From Mytilus galloprovincialis (taxonomy: Eukaryota > Mollusca > Bivalvia > Mytilida > Mytilidae), in the NCBI RefSeq assembly GCF_965363235.1, contig NC_134840.1:94314416-94378415 (forward strand): a stretch of DNA of 64,000 nt, read 5' to 3'. The notes under the pieces are model-generated. The model was not told where the DNA came from. It saw only the letters and a list, made by a program, of their open reading frames with translations, and did no database searches. Positions 43,980 through 55,745 of the stretch are shown here, piece after piece. The position numbers and the translations under genes are program-made. How positions within the stretch are numbered: position 1 is the first letter of the stretch; each line of letters starts with the position of its first letter.

Positions 43980-46248
43980 TTACATAATATATTGAACAGT
44001 AGATGGGCTATTTGGTTTAATTATCGTCTTGTACTGGTCCATATTCCGCTGCATCGTCTTTAGCGAGTCCGAATATTCCGAGACAGGATTGGCTACGGCC
44101 TTTCTTTCCACATCTTGATAATCTGTGTTAAAAGACGAGGACGAAAACCCAGTTCGAGTATGGGGAACTATAACAGGCGAGTTGAGTTGAGCTTCAAATG
44201 TCTGTGGTGTTACATCGTTTGAGTAGGTATCGTCTTCAAGTTCTACCCCACATATTGTTCTTTTATTGCTGTAGCCTGTGTTGATTGTAGATGATGATGA
44301 TTCTGTCAGCGATATCTCTGACCCAAAAGCTTCAATAGAGCTGGTTGAACTGGAAAGGATTGATGAAGCCGAGAGGTAATGGTCCGACTCTGTTGATTCT
44401 GTTTCATCCTTACTGGTATACTGAAATTCGGGGACGACAGTAGAAATGTCTTCATCGTCACATAAACTTTCTGTTATCGATGAAATGTCATCTACCGATT
44501 CATCAACACATCGATCACTGACGTTGCAACTGTCAACCTATTTTAAAAACATTGTTATTTTTTATTCATTCAAACTATATATATATATAGATATAAATCG
44601 CTAACAATAAGTCATATGTACATCGAACCTAATCTTCTTTGAATATTTTGAATCATACTCCTTTATTATCCATTATTCAAATAGTTCATTTTAAAATTAC
44701 GTAGTTTGCCTCTCAATTTTAGATTAGTTTGAAAAGTGATACAACTCCAACCGCTACAAGACAATTGTTTAAAGCAAGCGACATGATGTATACATTTGTG
44801 ATAAAAATAAGATTTAAAAAGGCGACTTCAGAACAGTTTAACTAGATCAATAAAACATGCTTGTAAAGAAGTGCGTATTAGAACCGTTTGCACTGTTTTG
44901 AGAAAACCGCCTCTTAGACTTTTGTTGGTATGCAATAGAATAAGAAATTTAAAATACGAATTTGATATTTCTAAAATTCATTTAAACTATTTTTGACTCG
45001 TGACTATTGTAATGAGATTCATTGGTCATTATTGAGGACATATACTATACGCTGTCCTGAGGATGGTATTTGGTTATGTGTTTTTGTCTTATTCGCTTAT
45101 CATCAAACTTTATTTGTCCATAATTATTGCAGCAGTGAAGATTTACACAAATAACATAGAAACGAATGCCGTGGAAAACGTGAGAGAAAATGCGACGAGT
45201 TCTAAAAGTACATGTTTATTTATAAGACTAATAACTAAATATTATCATATATAAGAGTGTAAGATGGGGCCTAAGATGGAAACACAAACCGAAAAAGGCA
45301 TTCTTTTAATTTATCGGTCCTATACTTTATATATAGAGTGTTGTGGTTAATTTCTGGTTATTTTGAAGATTAGGAAAGGTTCTTGATAATGGTTTGGGTT
45401 AGGTATCTGACAAAGTGGATTGCAATTGAAACCTAAATTGTAACTGGTGTATTCTTAATCCTTGCTTGTGAATATTAGATGCAAAAAGCAAAAGCAGGAC
45501 GTAATGCTACACAATGCTTCGAAAAAAATCTATTTAATTGGACTTATACATTCAGTGGTTTCGGGATCGGTTATATACCATTATGTTAAAAGAAATCGAA
45601 GAACAAATATAAATAGATACTCGGGGGGGGGGGGGGGGTCCAATTCCTATATAAAAGGTGATACTAGGACGTGCCGCTGGAATAGGTCAACATTTTAAGA
45701 TTGAAAATATGTGAATAGGTCGGGGAAATTATCAGAAACATGATAAGGTCAATGAAGTTTTCATAACTTAGTCTGTCAACTTTCTTGGTGTTACTGGATG
45801 TGTTTAATCAACCAATGTTCTCTCTTTTAGCACTTTGGTATTCCGTTGTTACATTACACACCAAAAGAAACCCGAACAATATGGGAAAAGGTCACATTTT
45901 TACCTCCGCAGTATATGAAAAGGGTGGGGTAACAGAAACCAAGCGGCTTCCCTATCAATTCAGTATTGGAGTCCCCCTCCCCGAAATAACGATTATGAAA
46001 TACGTGCTCAATCTCATCATGTTACAACAGATAAATTGAACACATAGAGAAGAAGAAGTTGTCATTACTTGAATGGTAGAAACAGCGAAAAAAACTCTCG
46101 GTATGACAATTACCTTATTGTCCGTTTCATCGGACTTCCGTCTTCGACCCCAGTTATATATGTATACCGTCACTCCTACAACTGCTGCTGATAAAAGGCA
46201 TATAGTAAGGTACTTAATGATCCGTCCATTTTTAACATCAGACTCCAT
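43980..46248 (-). CDS. single-pass membrane protein with acidic Ser/Thr-rich tail, 2 exons
   Basis: Exon 1 is 46248-46114 (ATG start; 45 codons; donor AAG/GTAATT) and exon 2 is 44537-43980 (acceptor TAG/GTTGAC; stop TAA), joined in phase 0, giving 230 residues. The N-terminus is short, followed by a TM at ~13-31 (YLTICLLSAAVVGVTVYIY), then a basic GRRRK, so the long tail is probably cytoplasmic. The tail is rich in Ser, Thr, Asp and Glu (SSISSITES-like runs; SSILSSSTSSIEAFGSEISL) and has no recognised domain. Exon 2 lacks a usable start near its front, so simple ORF calling misses it. It is convergent with amn. I do not recognise the family. The intron (44538-46113) has no recognised content except a poly-G run near 45621-45639. 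Confidence 0.7.
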
Positions 46249-47081
46249 TTGTTGATCACGTCCGGAAATAATTTCGCGGAATGACGTGACGTCATTGTAG
46301 AAGTGAAATTCGCGGCTTTTCCAGGACAGCAGTTTGGCAAACTATATACATCTTTTTTTATTTTAAAATTATCTGGGCTTGAAATGGATTATAACCAATT
46401 TAGTTTAATGGTTGACTACTGTGCAACATTTCCGTCAGACCAAGATAATTGAGTAATTAAGCTGGTGTTTCCATTCCTTTGTCGCTTTTGAGAGCGCACG
46501 AAATAACTTGAATAAAAAGTTTGAACCTTAAAGCAGAGTCAACACCAACGAGAAAAGAGGCCCAGATATGTCTTAATTTCCAACATATACCGGTATTTAG
46601 ATATTATATTACGAATGCAGGCGTGTTACAGATAAAATAAACACGGACTTAAACGACGTAAATGTATACGACAAAAAAATATAATCTAGATACCAAATGA
46701 TCTGTGGGGAGGACCAAAAAAAAATGTCCGGTCTCAATTTTTTTTTTATTATAGACTGTTCGAATTTTCAAATAAAATTGTTGATTTTATGGAAAATAAC
46801 ATGCAAAAGTATCCGATTCTACAGGATTTTTTTCTTAAAGTTCAAGTTCATAGCTTTTAATCAAACCACAAGATATATATCACATCTGTGTATATTTACA
46901 CAAAAAAAGTGACGCTTCATCAATTTTTTACAATGTTCAGACAAGTATTTAAAATTGAATCAATAATTCTTTACTTAAATACACCTTATATCGGACATTT
47001 TACTTCCCTCTGGAAAATCCTTTCTGTTGAAATTTTCATGGTAAGGATGAAATAATGTTAATAAAATAATTCAATAGTCAA
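46249..47081. other. possible promoter side of the minus-strand gene; no gene seen
   Basis: AT-rich; includes a TGACGTGACGTCA stretch at about 46282-46294, a CRE-like palindrome 35-45 bp upstream of the minus-strand start codon. No coding signal was seen. Confidence 0.45.
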
Positions 47082-47090
47082 TGCAGTTCT

Positions 47091-47472
47091 CAATCTAATT
47101 AAAAACCGATCTCTCATCGCTCTGTTTCTGATATGTCGCGTGGGAGATCTAACGAAACCGGCTTTGAGGTCACATGTGAGTGAACTAAAAGTTATGAATT
47201 TATAAAGATATGCAAATGAGTTGACGACCTATTAATAAGCCAATCAAAAAAGTTTATGAATTATTTTGACTGACGATTTCGTCGTAAATAAAATGAGTTA
47301 CATCCCTTTGCCTTACGTTAAACTTCCAAGATCGTGGAAGACTCAATTTCATTGGTCGAAAAAGACACACCTACGAGGTCACTCACATGTGACCTCAAAG
47401 CGGGTTTCGTTAGATCTCCCACGCGACATATCAGAAACAGAAGCGATGAGAGATCGGTTTTTAATTAGATTG
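47091..47472. mobile_element. 382-bp MITE with 9-bp target duplication (Mutator-like)
   Basis: Begins CAATCTAATTAAAAACCGAT and ends with its inverse. The arms are ~95-100 bp (47091-47185 and 47376-47472) and nearly perfect. TGCAGTTCT flanks both sides (47082-47090 and 47473-47481). A 9-bp duplication with long TIRs fits Mutator-like elements (Merlin is the alternative). The 109-codon open frame through it is incidental. Confidence 0.8.
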
Positions 47473-47481
47473 TGCAGTTCT

Positions 47482-49984
47482 CATTCCAAAATTAAAAAAA
47501 ACAATGTATTATCAGGTTTTACAAGCACAGATCGGGACATAACCACTAAAGTAAGCGCAGAATATTCTCTGGCAGCACACAACCTTGGCCACTAAACCTC
47601 ATACTAAACTAATACTCCGGAAACAGTCATTAACACGTGACAGGTTGCTCAACTATTGCAGATCCTACTTATATGTATTGTCAATCGGTTCTCATCTGAA
47701 ATTGAATGAAATATCTGCCACTGGACACTAAAACGTCGCGCACGATGTTCCTACAACACGACGTTACACCACCACGACGTCAAAAAGGGTTTTCTGAAAC
47801 TTTTGACGTACATTTATTCAAGTTGTAAGTTTCATTTTTTTTTATGTAGTTGCTTGATTATAAATCTGTCTCTATTAATTTTGTGATGTCTATTTACCAT
47901 GAATTTATTTACCTCAAGTTGTGGAAATCGATTAAATAATGTTTACCCTTAATTCACCTTAAAATGTTGTAATGTCGTAAGTAATGAACTTGAAGGCAGG
48001 AAAAATGGGACAGATGTATACGGTTTTCAATAAATTAATTAAAACAAAACTTTAATCGCAGGCTGCTAACATTTCATAGTGCATATCATCTGTCATTGTA
48101 AAATTTTCATATCTTGATTCAACCCTAATACAAATATATCCGACACTCTGCAAGTAAATAAAAAACATATTTACCCTTGATTAATTTGAATTGAATTGTA
48201 TTAAAAATTTGATTTACGCATAATTTGTCGAAATACAACCATTAGATAAAATTGTTGTAACCCGATCTTGAAAATTATTTTCCCAGTCATTTGAAGTTGC
48301 TTGCTTCAGTTTTCTAACGTCTAATGTACATTTTAAAATGTAGTAATCTTCTACTGAATCGTCCGTATAATACGGGGTTGTATTAATTCAATGAAACTGT
48401 TTTTGTCGCTGTTTCCTTCACCTCCGTTTCATGCACAACATGCACTGGGTTTTTTTTCGACAGCCATCAATATATTTTTTTCTAAATTTCACCACGCGAT
48501 TCGTTTCAACTATCAGGAATATACAATGACAAAATGATGGAACAAATTTTGCACATGTTACGTCGGATTTTTCGACGTTTGGACAAAATGGCTACCGTTT
48601 TGTAATGTTTCGTAGCACCCACACATGCAGTTAATAAAAAAAGAATCTAGACTTTCTGCACTTTTTGTGTATCTTACTTTTGTTTTGGTGAATTATAAAT
48701 TATTCATTTAAATATCAGGTAAAAAACCCGCATTAATTGCGTTAACAAATGAAATATCAACTTGGACAAAATGGCTACCGCTTGAAAAACGACTATGTAG
48801 AGATAGTTTTATAGAATCTACAATTTTTGAACTCACGAACAATAAGGCTAATGTTTGTTCTTTCGGTAGATGTTATAATTATCTCACATTTGTTAGACAT
48901 TTTCGTTGCTTCATTTTAAAGATTGATTTACTGATTGTTCGAATTCGTCTGTAAATGAACGTGTTCAATAGTTAACTGACTATAGCTTATTTATATCTAA
49001 AATGCACGTTATGTGGAAATGTCGAGTTTTCTTTGAAAATAAATGTTTACCCCCAAAAACCATGACACGAGAATACGATCCTCTCACGAGAAAAATTTTA
49101 AATAGTAAATATGATTAGCAAGACAAGACTTGCAAATAAGTCAACTTGTCCGAAATCGTTAGTAGTTACTGCCCTTTAAAGACGATAAACCCCTATTTTT
49201 TCTTAATATCTGGAAAATTGTACTAATCACAAATGATCATCATGAAAAGGTCAACAAATAAGCCATATTGGCTGAAATCTTTAGTTGACTAATGTATTGG
49301 AGTATTTGCTCTCAAATTTATTTTTTTCACATTTTTTGCCTATTGTCTTGTTTAAACTTGAGAATGGAAATGTGGAATGTGTCAAAGAGACAACAACCCG
49401 ATCATAGAATGATGATTTTCCCCATTTTTGCATACTATCTTGAAAACTATAATAGATGAATAGAAACTTTAAATATGAAAAAATGATCAGCAGGATAAAT
49501 CAACAAATGGACATGATTGAAATTGTCAGTTAACTCTTTATAGAGCTAGAAAATGGTGATTCATTCCGAAAAAGTGGCCATTTTTAAAAAGATACAGGCG
49601 AGGGACACAGGCTCTGAGCCTCTCCAAATTTCAAATTCACTCAATAATCATTATTTTAAACAATATGAGATAACTTTATTGATTCTTTTTGGTGACTCAA
49701 AGCCAGAGACTACATATTTAGGCCTAACGGTATCAACCTAGACTAAGACGTCAGGTGTAAGCATCGAAACAACAATAAACGGTACAAAAACCGAGACCAA
49801 TTTCAGTTTTGATTAGTTCAAGGATTTTAGTGAAGATATTTTACTATATGCTAAAAAACAATCTGACTCAGACAAGTTCTAGAAAAATTAACTTATATTA
49901 AAAACACAAACATTTTATTAAACATTTACTAACAAATTAGTATGGCGTTCATTATCACTGAACTAGTATAAATTTCTTTAGGGG
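47482..49984. other. intergenic, no supported gene
   Basis: No exon was recognised. GGACAAAATGGCTACCG occurs twice (about 48583-48600 and 48765-48781), suggesting a dispersed repeat. A GTGTCAAAGAGACAACAACC repeat lies at 49362-49410. A 62-codon frame at 49553-49741 has no domain I can name. Confidence 0.5.
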
Positions 49985-50118
49985 ACAGCTGAAGGACGCC
50001 TCCGGGTGCGGGAATTTCTCGCTACATTGAAGACCTGTTGGTGAACTTCTGCTGTTGTTTTTTCTATGGTCGGGTTGTTGTCTCTTTAACACATTCCCAA
50101 TTTCCATTCTCAATTTTA
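49985..50118 (-). repeat. GTGTCAAAGAGACAACAACC repeat, inverted
   Basis: TCGGGTTGTTGTCTCTTTAA then CACATTCCCAATTTCC is the reverse of the family at 63834. The upstream part (CCTCCGGGTGCGGGAATTTC) matches 20935-20970. Confidence 0.7.
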
Positions 50119-50342
50119 TCTTTAATCTAAGGTAATATTTAGAGGCAAACTATTTTTTTTCTTCTGAAAATTGCTTTGAGAGAGAAAATAATTATACATT
50201 TCAGAATATGGTCTCATCGGTAAAACAATTCGTCGTTGGTCGTGATGATGAAATCAACATGCACAGAACCTGAGATAGTTATTTATAGGAGACTGAAAAA
50301 CATCCCAGAAAATCCAAGACTTTCAAAGAACAATAATTCAAT

Positions 50343-51188
50343 ATGTCTGTAAAGGCGGAAAGAATAGACGAAGCGCATCATGTGATTCAAAATATACCTG
50401 GAATTGAACAAATCAAACCAACCTTGTTGAGACGACTGACGTTTCCAGACGACATGAAGTCTTTAAATATACAGGCCTGTCTGGCATTACCTGATGGTAG
50501 ATTTATAGTATCTGATTTCGATTACAAACGACTGCTGCTGTTCGGTAATGACGCCATCTTTATCAGAGAAGTAGTCACATTTACAAATTGTCCAGGTGAT
50601 GTTTGCTTTGTTAGAAATGATACAGTGGCTGTCACATTAGGGGCAGCATACAAGACGGTATTGGTGGATATAGAAAAGAATGAAATTATTCAAACTATTG
50701 CACTTTCTCATTATTGTAAGGGAGTAACTAGTGATGGTCAAAAATTGATTATATGCAGTGTGAGGGAATCTTCCGTAGTGAATCTGGATGATATGTCTCA
50801 ATCAAATTTAGAGGTGGTCGGAGATTGTGTTTCATTATACAAAGGAAATGTCTATATCACCTTTGAAAACACTGTAGAGTGCCACGAAATCAATGGAGAT
50901 CCTCTTTGGACATTTATGCCACAAGACTTAAGAAACGTTAATAGCATACAAGGACTTACATTAGACAAGTATGGATTTGTTTATGTTGCCTCTAGAAAAA
51001 ATAACAGTATCGTAGTAGTATCACCAGATGGTCAAACCTGTAAAACAATATTGTACGAGTCTGATGGAATCAAAAGTCCTTGGGGAATAAACATCAATAG
51101 AGAAACAGGAATCATGATAGTGTCGAGTAAAATCTGCGATGATAGTAGTGATGCATTGTATGATACAGCTTTCGTTTATAAAATCTGA
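50343..51188 (+). CDS. NHL/TRIM-type beta-propeller protein (no RING or B-box)
   Basis: 281 residues in one exon from ATG 50343; an in-frame TAA lies nine bases upstream, so the start is well bounded unless an exon is spliced in. The protein shows propeller-like repeats: LALPDGRFIVSDFDYKRLLL (~47-67), GDVCFVRNDTVAVTL (~85-99), KGVTSDGQKLIICSVRESSV (~125-145), GNVYITFENTVECHEINGD (~168-186), IQGLTLDKYGFVYVASRKNN (~202-221) and SPWGININRETGIMIVSS (~246-263). This matches the C-terminal NHL-like propeller of the very large molluscan TRIM family (TRIM2/3/71/56-like). The N-terminal RING, B-box and coiled coil are absent, so it is a propeller-only paralogue or the last exon of a gene whose front I cannot see. 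The expected role is protein or RNA binding; the partner is unknown. Confidence 0.75.
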   Translation: MSVKAERIDEAHHVIQNIPGIEQIKPTLLRRLTFPDDMKSLNIQACLALPDGRFIVSDFDYKRLLLFGNDAIFIREVVTFTNCPGDVCFVRNDTVAVTLGAAYKTVLVDIEKNEIIQTIALSHYCKGVTSDGQKLIICSVRESSVVNLDDMSQSNLEVVGDCVSLYKGNVYITFENTVECHEINGDPLWTFMPQDLRNVNSIQGLTLDKYGFVYVASRKNNSIVVVSPDGQTCKTILYESDGIKSPWGININRETGIMIVSSKICDDSSDALYDTAFVYKI

Positions 51189-51282
51189 AAGAGCGATGCA
51201 TTTCAATTTTAACTTCTTTGCATATATATTGCACAGTAGTGATCAGTAGTCACAAAGAGTTGTCTTTCTATAACAGTGAACT

Positions 51283-52266
51283 ATCTATAATACTAAAATT
51301 ACGAGGTCCAATTTGTCAGCCGTCATCACGTAAAAACGACGAATCAAAAAATTCAACTTTATATATAACTAATATAGTACAAAGGTGTAGATTAAAAATT
51401 ACACCACTCCAGGCCCTTTTGTTTTCCACGTAATTGATATTGCAAATAATTAAGAAGTTCCGGGTCGAGTCCGATACCGATACCAATAGTATATTCACCT
51501 GTCACCGATTACCTTATCTGTTCGTTCCGCATCTGACAGGCGCACCACCAAACGGTGTATTCAGGATTAATATGCTATATAGTATTACACGGGTCATAAT
51601 CACAGGGTTGACACTACTTAATTGTCAAATTGTTACTTTTTGTAGTATTTTAATTAGTTAAACTTTCTAAGATAACAATACGAATCTATAATACTAGAAT
51701 TACGAGGTCCAATTTGTCAGCCGTCATCACGTAAAAACGACGAATCAAAAATTTCAACCTTATATATAACTAATATAGTACAAAGGTGTAGATTAAAAAT
51801 TACACCACTCCAGGCCCTTTTGTTTTCCACGTAATTAATATTGCCAATAATTAAGAAGTTCCGGGTCGAGTCCGATACCGATACCAATATTATATTCACC
51901 TGTCACCAATTACCTTATCTGTACGTTCCGCATCTGACAGGCACACCACCAAACGGTGTATTCAGGATTAATATGCTATATAGTATTACACGGGTCATAA
52001 TCACAGGGTTGACACTACTTAATTGTCAAATTGTTACCTATTGTAGTATTTTAATCAGTTAGACTTTCTATGATAACAATACGAATACTAAAAGTCTGGA
52101 CTAAAATAAGGCGTATAGGTACAGTTTTCAATTTGTTAGTGGGCATGACGCAAACCAGCGAATCAAAGAATTCAACTTTATTTATAACTAATATAGGACA
52201 ATGCTGTTGATTAAAAAGTACTCCATTCCAGGACCTTTTGTTTTCCAAATAATTAATATTATCAAC
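51283..52266 (+). repeat. tandem repeat, ~401-bp unit, 2.5 copies
   Basis: Unit starts near 51283 and 51684 share ATTACGAGGTCCAATTTGTC, GTCATCACGTAAAAACGACG, TTCCGGGTCGAGTCCGATAC and CACCACCAAACGGTGTATTC. A third, diverged partial unit is at 52080-52266. Minus-strand frames of 60 codons recur with the unit and are not genes. Confidence 0.85.
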
Positions 52267-52297
52267 AAGTGAAACTGCGAGCTACTGCTCACTGATG

Positions 52298-53107
52298 ATA
52301 CCCCCGCCGCAAGTGGATAATATTAATAGTGTAAAAATATGCAAGTGTTCGGTAAACAGGAAGTTGTCGAGTGATGAATCTGAAAACGCATCACACGGTA
52401 TAGCTGACTTATATAAATCCTGAAACCAAATTTCAGAAATCCTTGTATTGTAGTTCCTGAGAAAAATGTGACGAAAATTTTCAACTTAGCTATCATGTGT
52501 AAAATCATACAAGTGTTCGGTAAACAGGAAGTTGTCAAGTGATGAATCTGAAAACGCATCACACGGTATAGCTGACTTATATAAATCCTGAAACCAAATT
52601 TCAGAAATCCTTGTATTGTAGTTCCTGAGAAAAATGTGACGAAAATTTTCAACTTAGCTATCATGTGTAAAATCATACAAGTGTTCGGTAAACAGGAAGT
52701 TGTCGAGTGATGAATCTGAAAACGCATCACACGGTATAGCTGACTTATATAAATCCTGAAACCAAATTTCAGAAATCCTTGTATTGTAGTTCCTGAGAAA
52801 AATGTGATGAAAATTTTCAACTTGGCTATCATGTGTAAAATCAGACAAGTGTTCGGTAAACAGGAAGTTGTCAAGTGATGAATCTGAAAACGCATCACAC
52901 GGTATGGCTGACATATATAAATGTTGATACCAAATTACAGAAAGGGTGGATGTGTAGTTCCTGAGAAAAATGTGACGAAAGTTTCATGGGACGGACTGAC
53001 TGACGGACTGACGGACTGACGGACTGATGGACGGACTGACGGACGGACTGACGGACGGACAGACAGAGGTAAAACAGTATACCCCCCCTTTTTTAAAGCG
53101 GGGGTAT
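52298..53107. repeat. ATACCCCCGC...GCGGGGGTAT repeat with four 168-bp units and a GGAC run
   Basis: Terminal motifs are inverted (ATACCCCCGC at 52298, GCGGGGGTAT at the right end). Inside are four units of 168 bp (GTGTTCGGTAAACAGGAAGT near 52345, 52513, 52681 and 52849), then a GGACGGACTGAC microsatellite (52984-53066). The right end has its own small palindrome TATACCCCCCC/GCGGGGGTATA. Because 168 is a multiple of three, a 191-codon minus-strand frame stays open through the array; it is not a gene. This is a widespread bivalve repeat type as I remember it. Confidence 0.8.
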
Positions 53108-53112
53108 AATAA

Positions 53113-54854
53113 TTGATAAGTTGCAGTTCGACGGGTTCAAACAGAAAGATTTGAAAGCAGAGAAAACTGTGTATCTTATAATCGGCATGACTTTATCAGA
53201 TGACAATACTAATACTACAATAAGGCTTGCTCATAGTTATATACTTCAGTCACGGACCCGCGATATCACGGGTGTGTTCTAGTGATGAATTACAAAGACT
53301 TGTCTAGAAATAAAAATGATTCGGTAACAAAGAATTGTCAAATAATAACTAAATGTAATTTATTGGTAGACCCTGTACTGCTAATAATTTTGACATTTGC
53401 AGTTTTCCTCTATTTATTATAATTATAAAGATACAGTCAAAATTGCAAAACATGTGAAAATCCATCTTGTAAGGACAAACATTCTTATTTCCAAATGAAA
53501 ACATCATATTATAAATGTAGTGCGTTCAAAGCGGTTTATTCGTATTGTCATCCGCAGGCGAAGAACATTTAAATAACTAGAAAGAATTTTCTGATTTGTT
53601 GATTATAGTTGTTTTTTAAATCAATATGCAAATATCTAGTATAGAAAGTCCCTGTTCCAAGATCAACCTTGCCCGAAGGAGTTGGAATTTAATCAAATTA
53701 TTCAAACAACAGCGAAAATATATTTTTCTCATTTTATTGGTTCTTTAGTTAGATTATGCACAGAAAAATCGTTACAAGTGTTAAGCAGCGAGGGTATAAG
53801 ATAAGATAAGATATATTTATTCCAGTTAAAGGGCCCATGAAGAGCAAAGTAATTTATTACAATGATTTTTAAAATTGTTACAATAATGTTGACATAAATC
53901 ATAAATATGAATTTAACTATTTCAGTTCTTAGATCATTATTAAACCACAGTCAGATCAGAGCCATACACATAAAGTTCATTTTCAAAATCTCAGGGGCAG
54001 GAGGATTTGTTTTTGATCGGTTATTTATTTTTGTAAACTAAGAGGACAGATTATTCATTTTCTGCACTATTGAAGCAAGATTTTTCATTTTCATTAAAGC
54101 AAGGGACTGATTATTCATTTTCACAACTATATTTTTGATATTCGAAAACATACAATTTTTAAATGATTTGTTTATCATAAATAATACATATAGTATAGTC
54201 AAGTCATTATGTACCATTTAATTAGATTAACAACATCAATAGACCAATGTGCATGATAAAGCAAAAACGGAATTCACGTAGTTAAGTGTGTGGCTGCTTG
54301 TTTTTTAAGTTCATAACAAAATTACTAGATTACAAAAGGAATGCAACACTAACAGAATACATAATGGCAATCAATGAACAAAAGACAAATAAATAAGAAA
54401 CATTGATCCCGAAAAATCAGGGCTATAAGTCTGAGGGAAAACAGAACTTTCTTCTTGTAAGGCCGTGAAAACAATTTGATATGAAGACAAGCGTTTGGTT
54501 TTGAAATTTCCTACATGTAGTTACGGCCCTGTTAAAATAAAAGTGAGGTATGGTTTCCTGAGATAATATACCTCAAGTTAAATGAAACCAATTTTCAGAC
54601 ATTTCAAGTATCTATACTATTAAACGATAAGACCTCATTTTGTGTGTCGCTTCTCTTCCTTCCACAGTAAATCAATCATAATGCCTCTGTGTCCTATAGG
54701 TAGCATGCATAGTCGAATTTGTCATCCATTCTATTTCTTATGATTATTCAGATTGAGATAATTTGGGAGAAAAACGACAAAAAAGGAGTCCGGATATGAT
54801 TCCGTCATCGGACTGACTTTTAGACATAGATAAGACTTCCGGTTTGAAACTTGC
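53113..54854. other. intergenic, with LINE 3' tail
   Basis: No gene was recognised. At about 53798-53870 the minus strand reads AATAAATATATCTTATCTTA with further TCTTA copies, like a truncated LINE 3' end with a short-period tail. Nothing else was recognised. Confidence 0.5.
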
Positions 54855-55375
54855 ACAAATACAACCAATGGTATGATAGATAACAAAAATGAAAAATAAA
54901 TAAGCCAATCAGAGCGTTCTTCATATCATGGTGTTTAGATCGCAAGAACCACAACTATTATACCTCTTTATAGAGAACAATAATTTTTCGCGTCTATCTA
55001 CATGTAAACTACGATTATACTACTTGAATATATAGAGACTCTCTGTATTCTTCCTACTGTTTTCTTTGAATGTTTACTATTTAAGGGGTCATAACAGTTG
55101 CATATATATTAAAAAAAAAAGTAAAACGTGACACAAGTACAACCAATCGTATGATGGATAACAAAAATGAAAAATAAATAAGCCATCCAGAGCGTTCTCC
55201 ATCTCATGGTGTTTGGATCGCAAGAATCACAACTATTATACCTCCTCATAGAGGACAATTATTTTTCGCGTTTATCTACATGTAAACTACGATTACACTA
55301 CTTTAATATATAGAGACTCTCTGTATTCTCTCTACTGCTTTCTTTGAATGTTTACTATTTAAGGGGTCATACCAC
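54855..55375 (+). repeat. tandem duplication, ~279-bp unit, two copies
   Basis: 54855-55089 and 55134-55368 are diverged copies sharing GATAACAAAAATGAAAAATA, CTACATGTAAACTACGATTA and TGTTTACTATTTAAGGGGTC. Non-coding. Confidence 0.85.
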
Positions 55376-55409
55376 TTACATACATGTATATATTAAAATA
55401 AGTAAAACA

Positions 55410-55535
55410 TGTTCAACTTCATCTAAAACTACCTCGATCAAAAACATTAACCGGAAGCGTGACAGACGGACGGACGGACGACCGAACGAACGAACGCACG
55501 GATGCACAGATTAGAAACCATAATGCCCATAAATG
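55410..55535 (-). repeat. GGACGGACGG repeat tail
   Basis: TTCAACTTCATCTAAAACTA, then GACGGACGGACGGACG and GATTAGAAACCATAATGCCC match the minus-oriented family copy at 26806-27100. Truncated. Confidence 0.65.
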
Positions 55536-55745
55536 GGACATAAAAATTTATTGTTGAAAGGTAAAATAGTGATTTGGCAAAAATGAAAGTAAGGTAGAGA
55601 TTAGAGGCAGGCAGGACCTTTTTTGAGGCGTCGGGATTGGTGTTTTTAAGCTCGGGATTTGGGGATGGATCCTTTCGGGATCCGGGAATATATTTTTCGA
55701 TTTCGGGATTTCGGGATCAGGACCCCTCCGACCACCCCTCAAATA

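Noticed and set aside
45462-45698. 78-codon frame ending in a poly-G-encoded glycine run
   Set aside because: Openness depends on a poly-G tract in the intron of the minus-strand gene; no other support.
47266-47595. 109-codon plus-strand open frame
   Set aside because: It runs through the arm and end of a MITE with a clear target duplication; no domain.
49553-49741. 62-codon frame upstream of the propeller gene as a missing TRIM exon
   Set aside because: No B-box, RING or coiled-coil features and no splice junction to 50343 could be shown.
51316-52248. Recurring ~60-codon minus-strand frames
   Set aside because: They repeat with the 401-bp tandem unit and are not conserved in the third unit.
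52323-52898. 191-codon minus-strand open frame
   Set aside because: It is four copies of a 168-bp repeat unit; openness follows from the period being a multiple of three.
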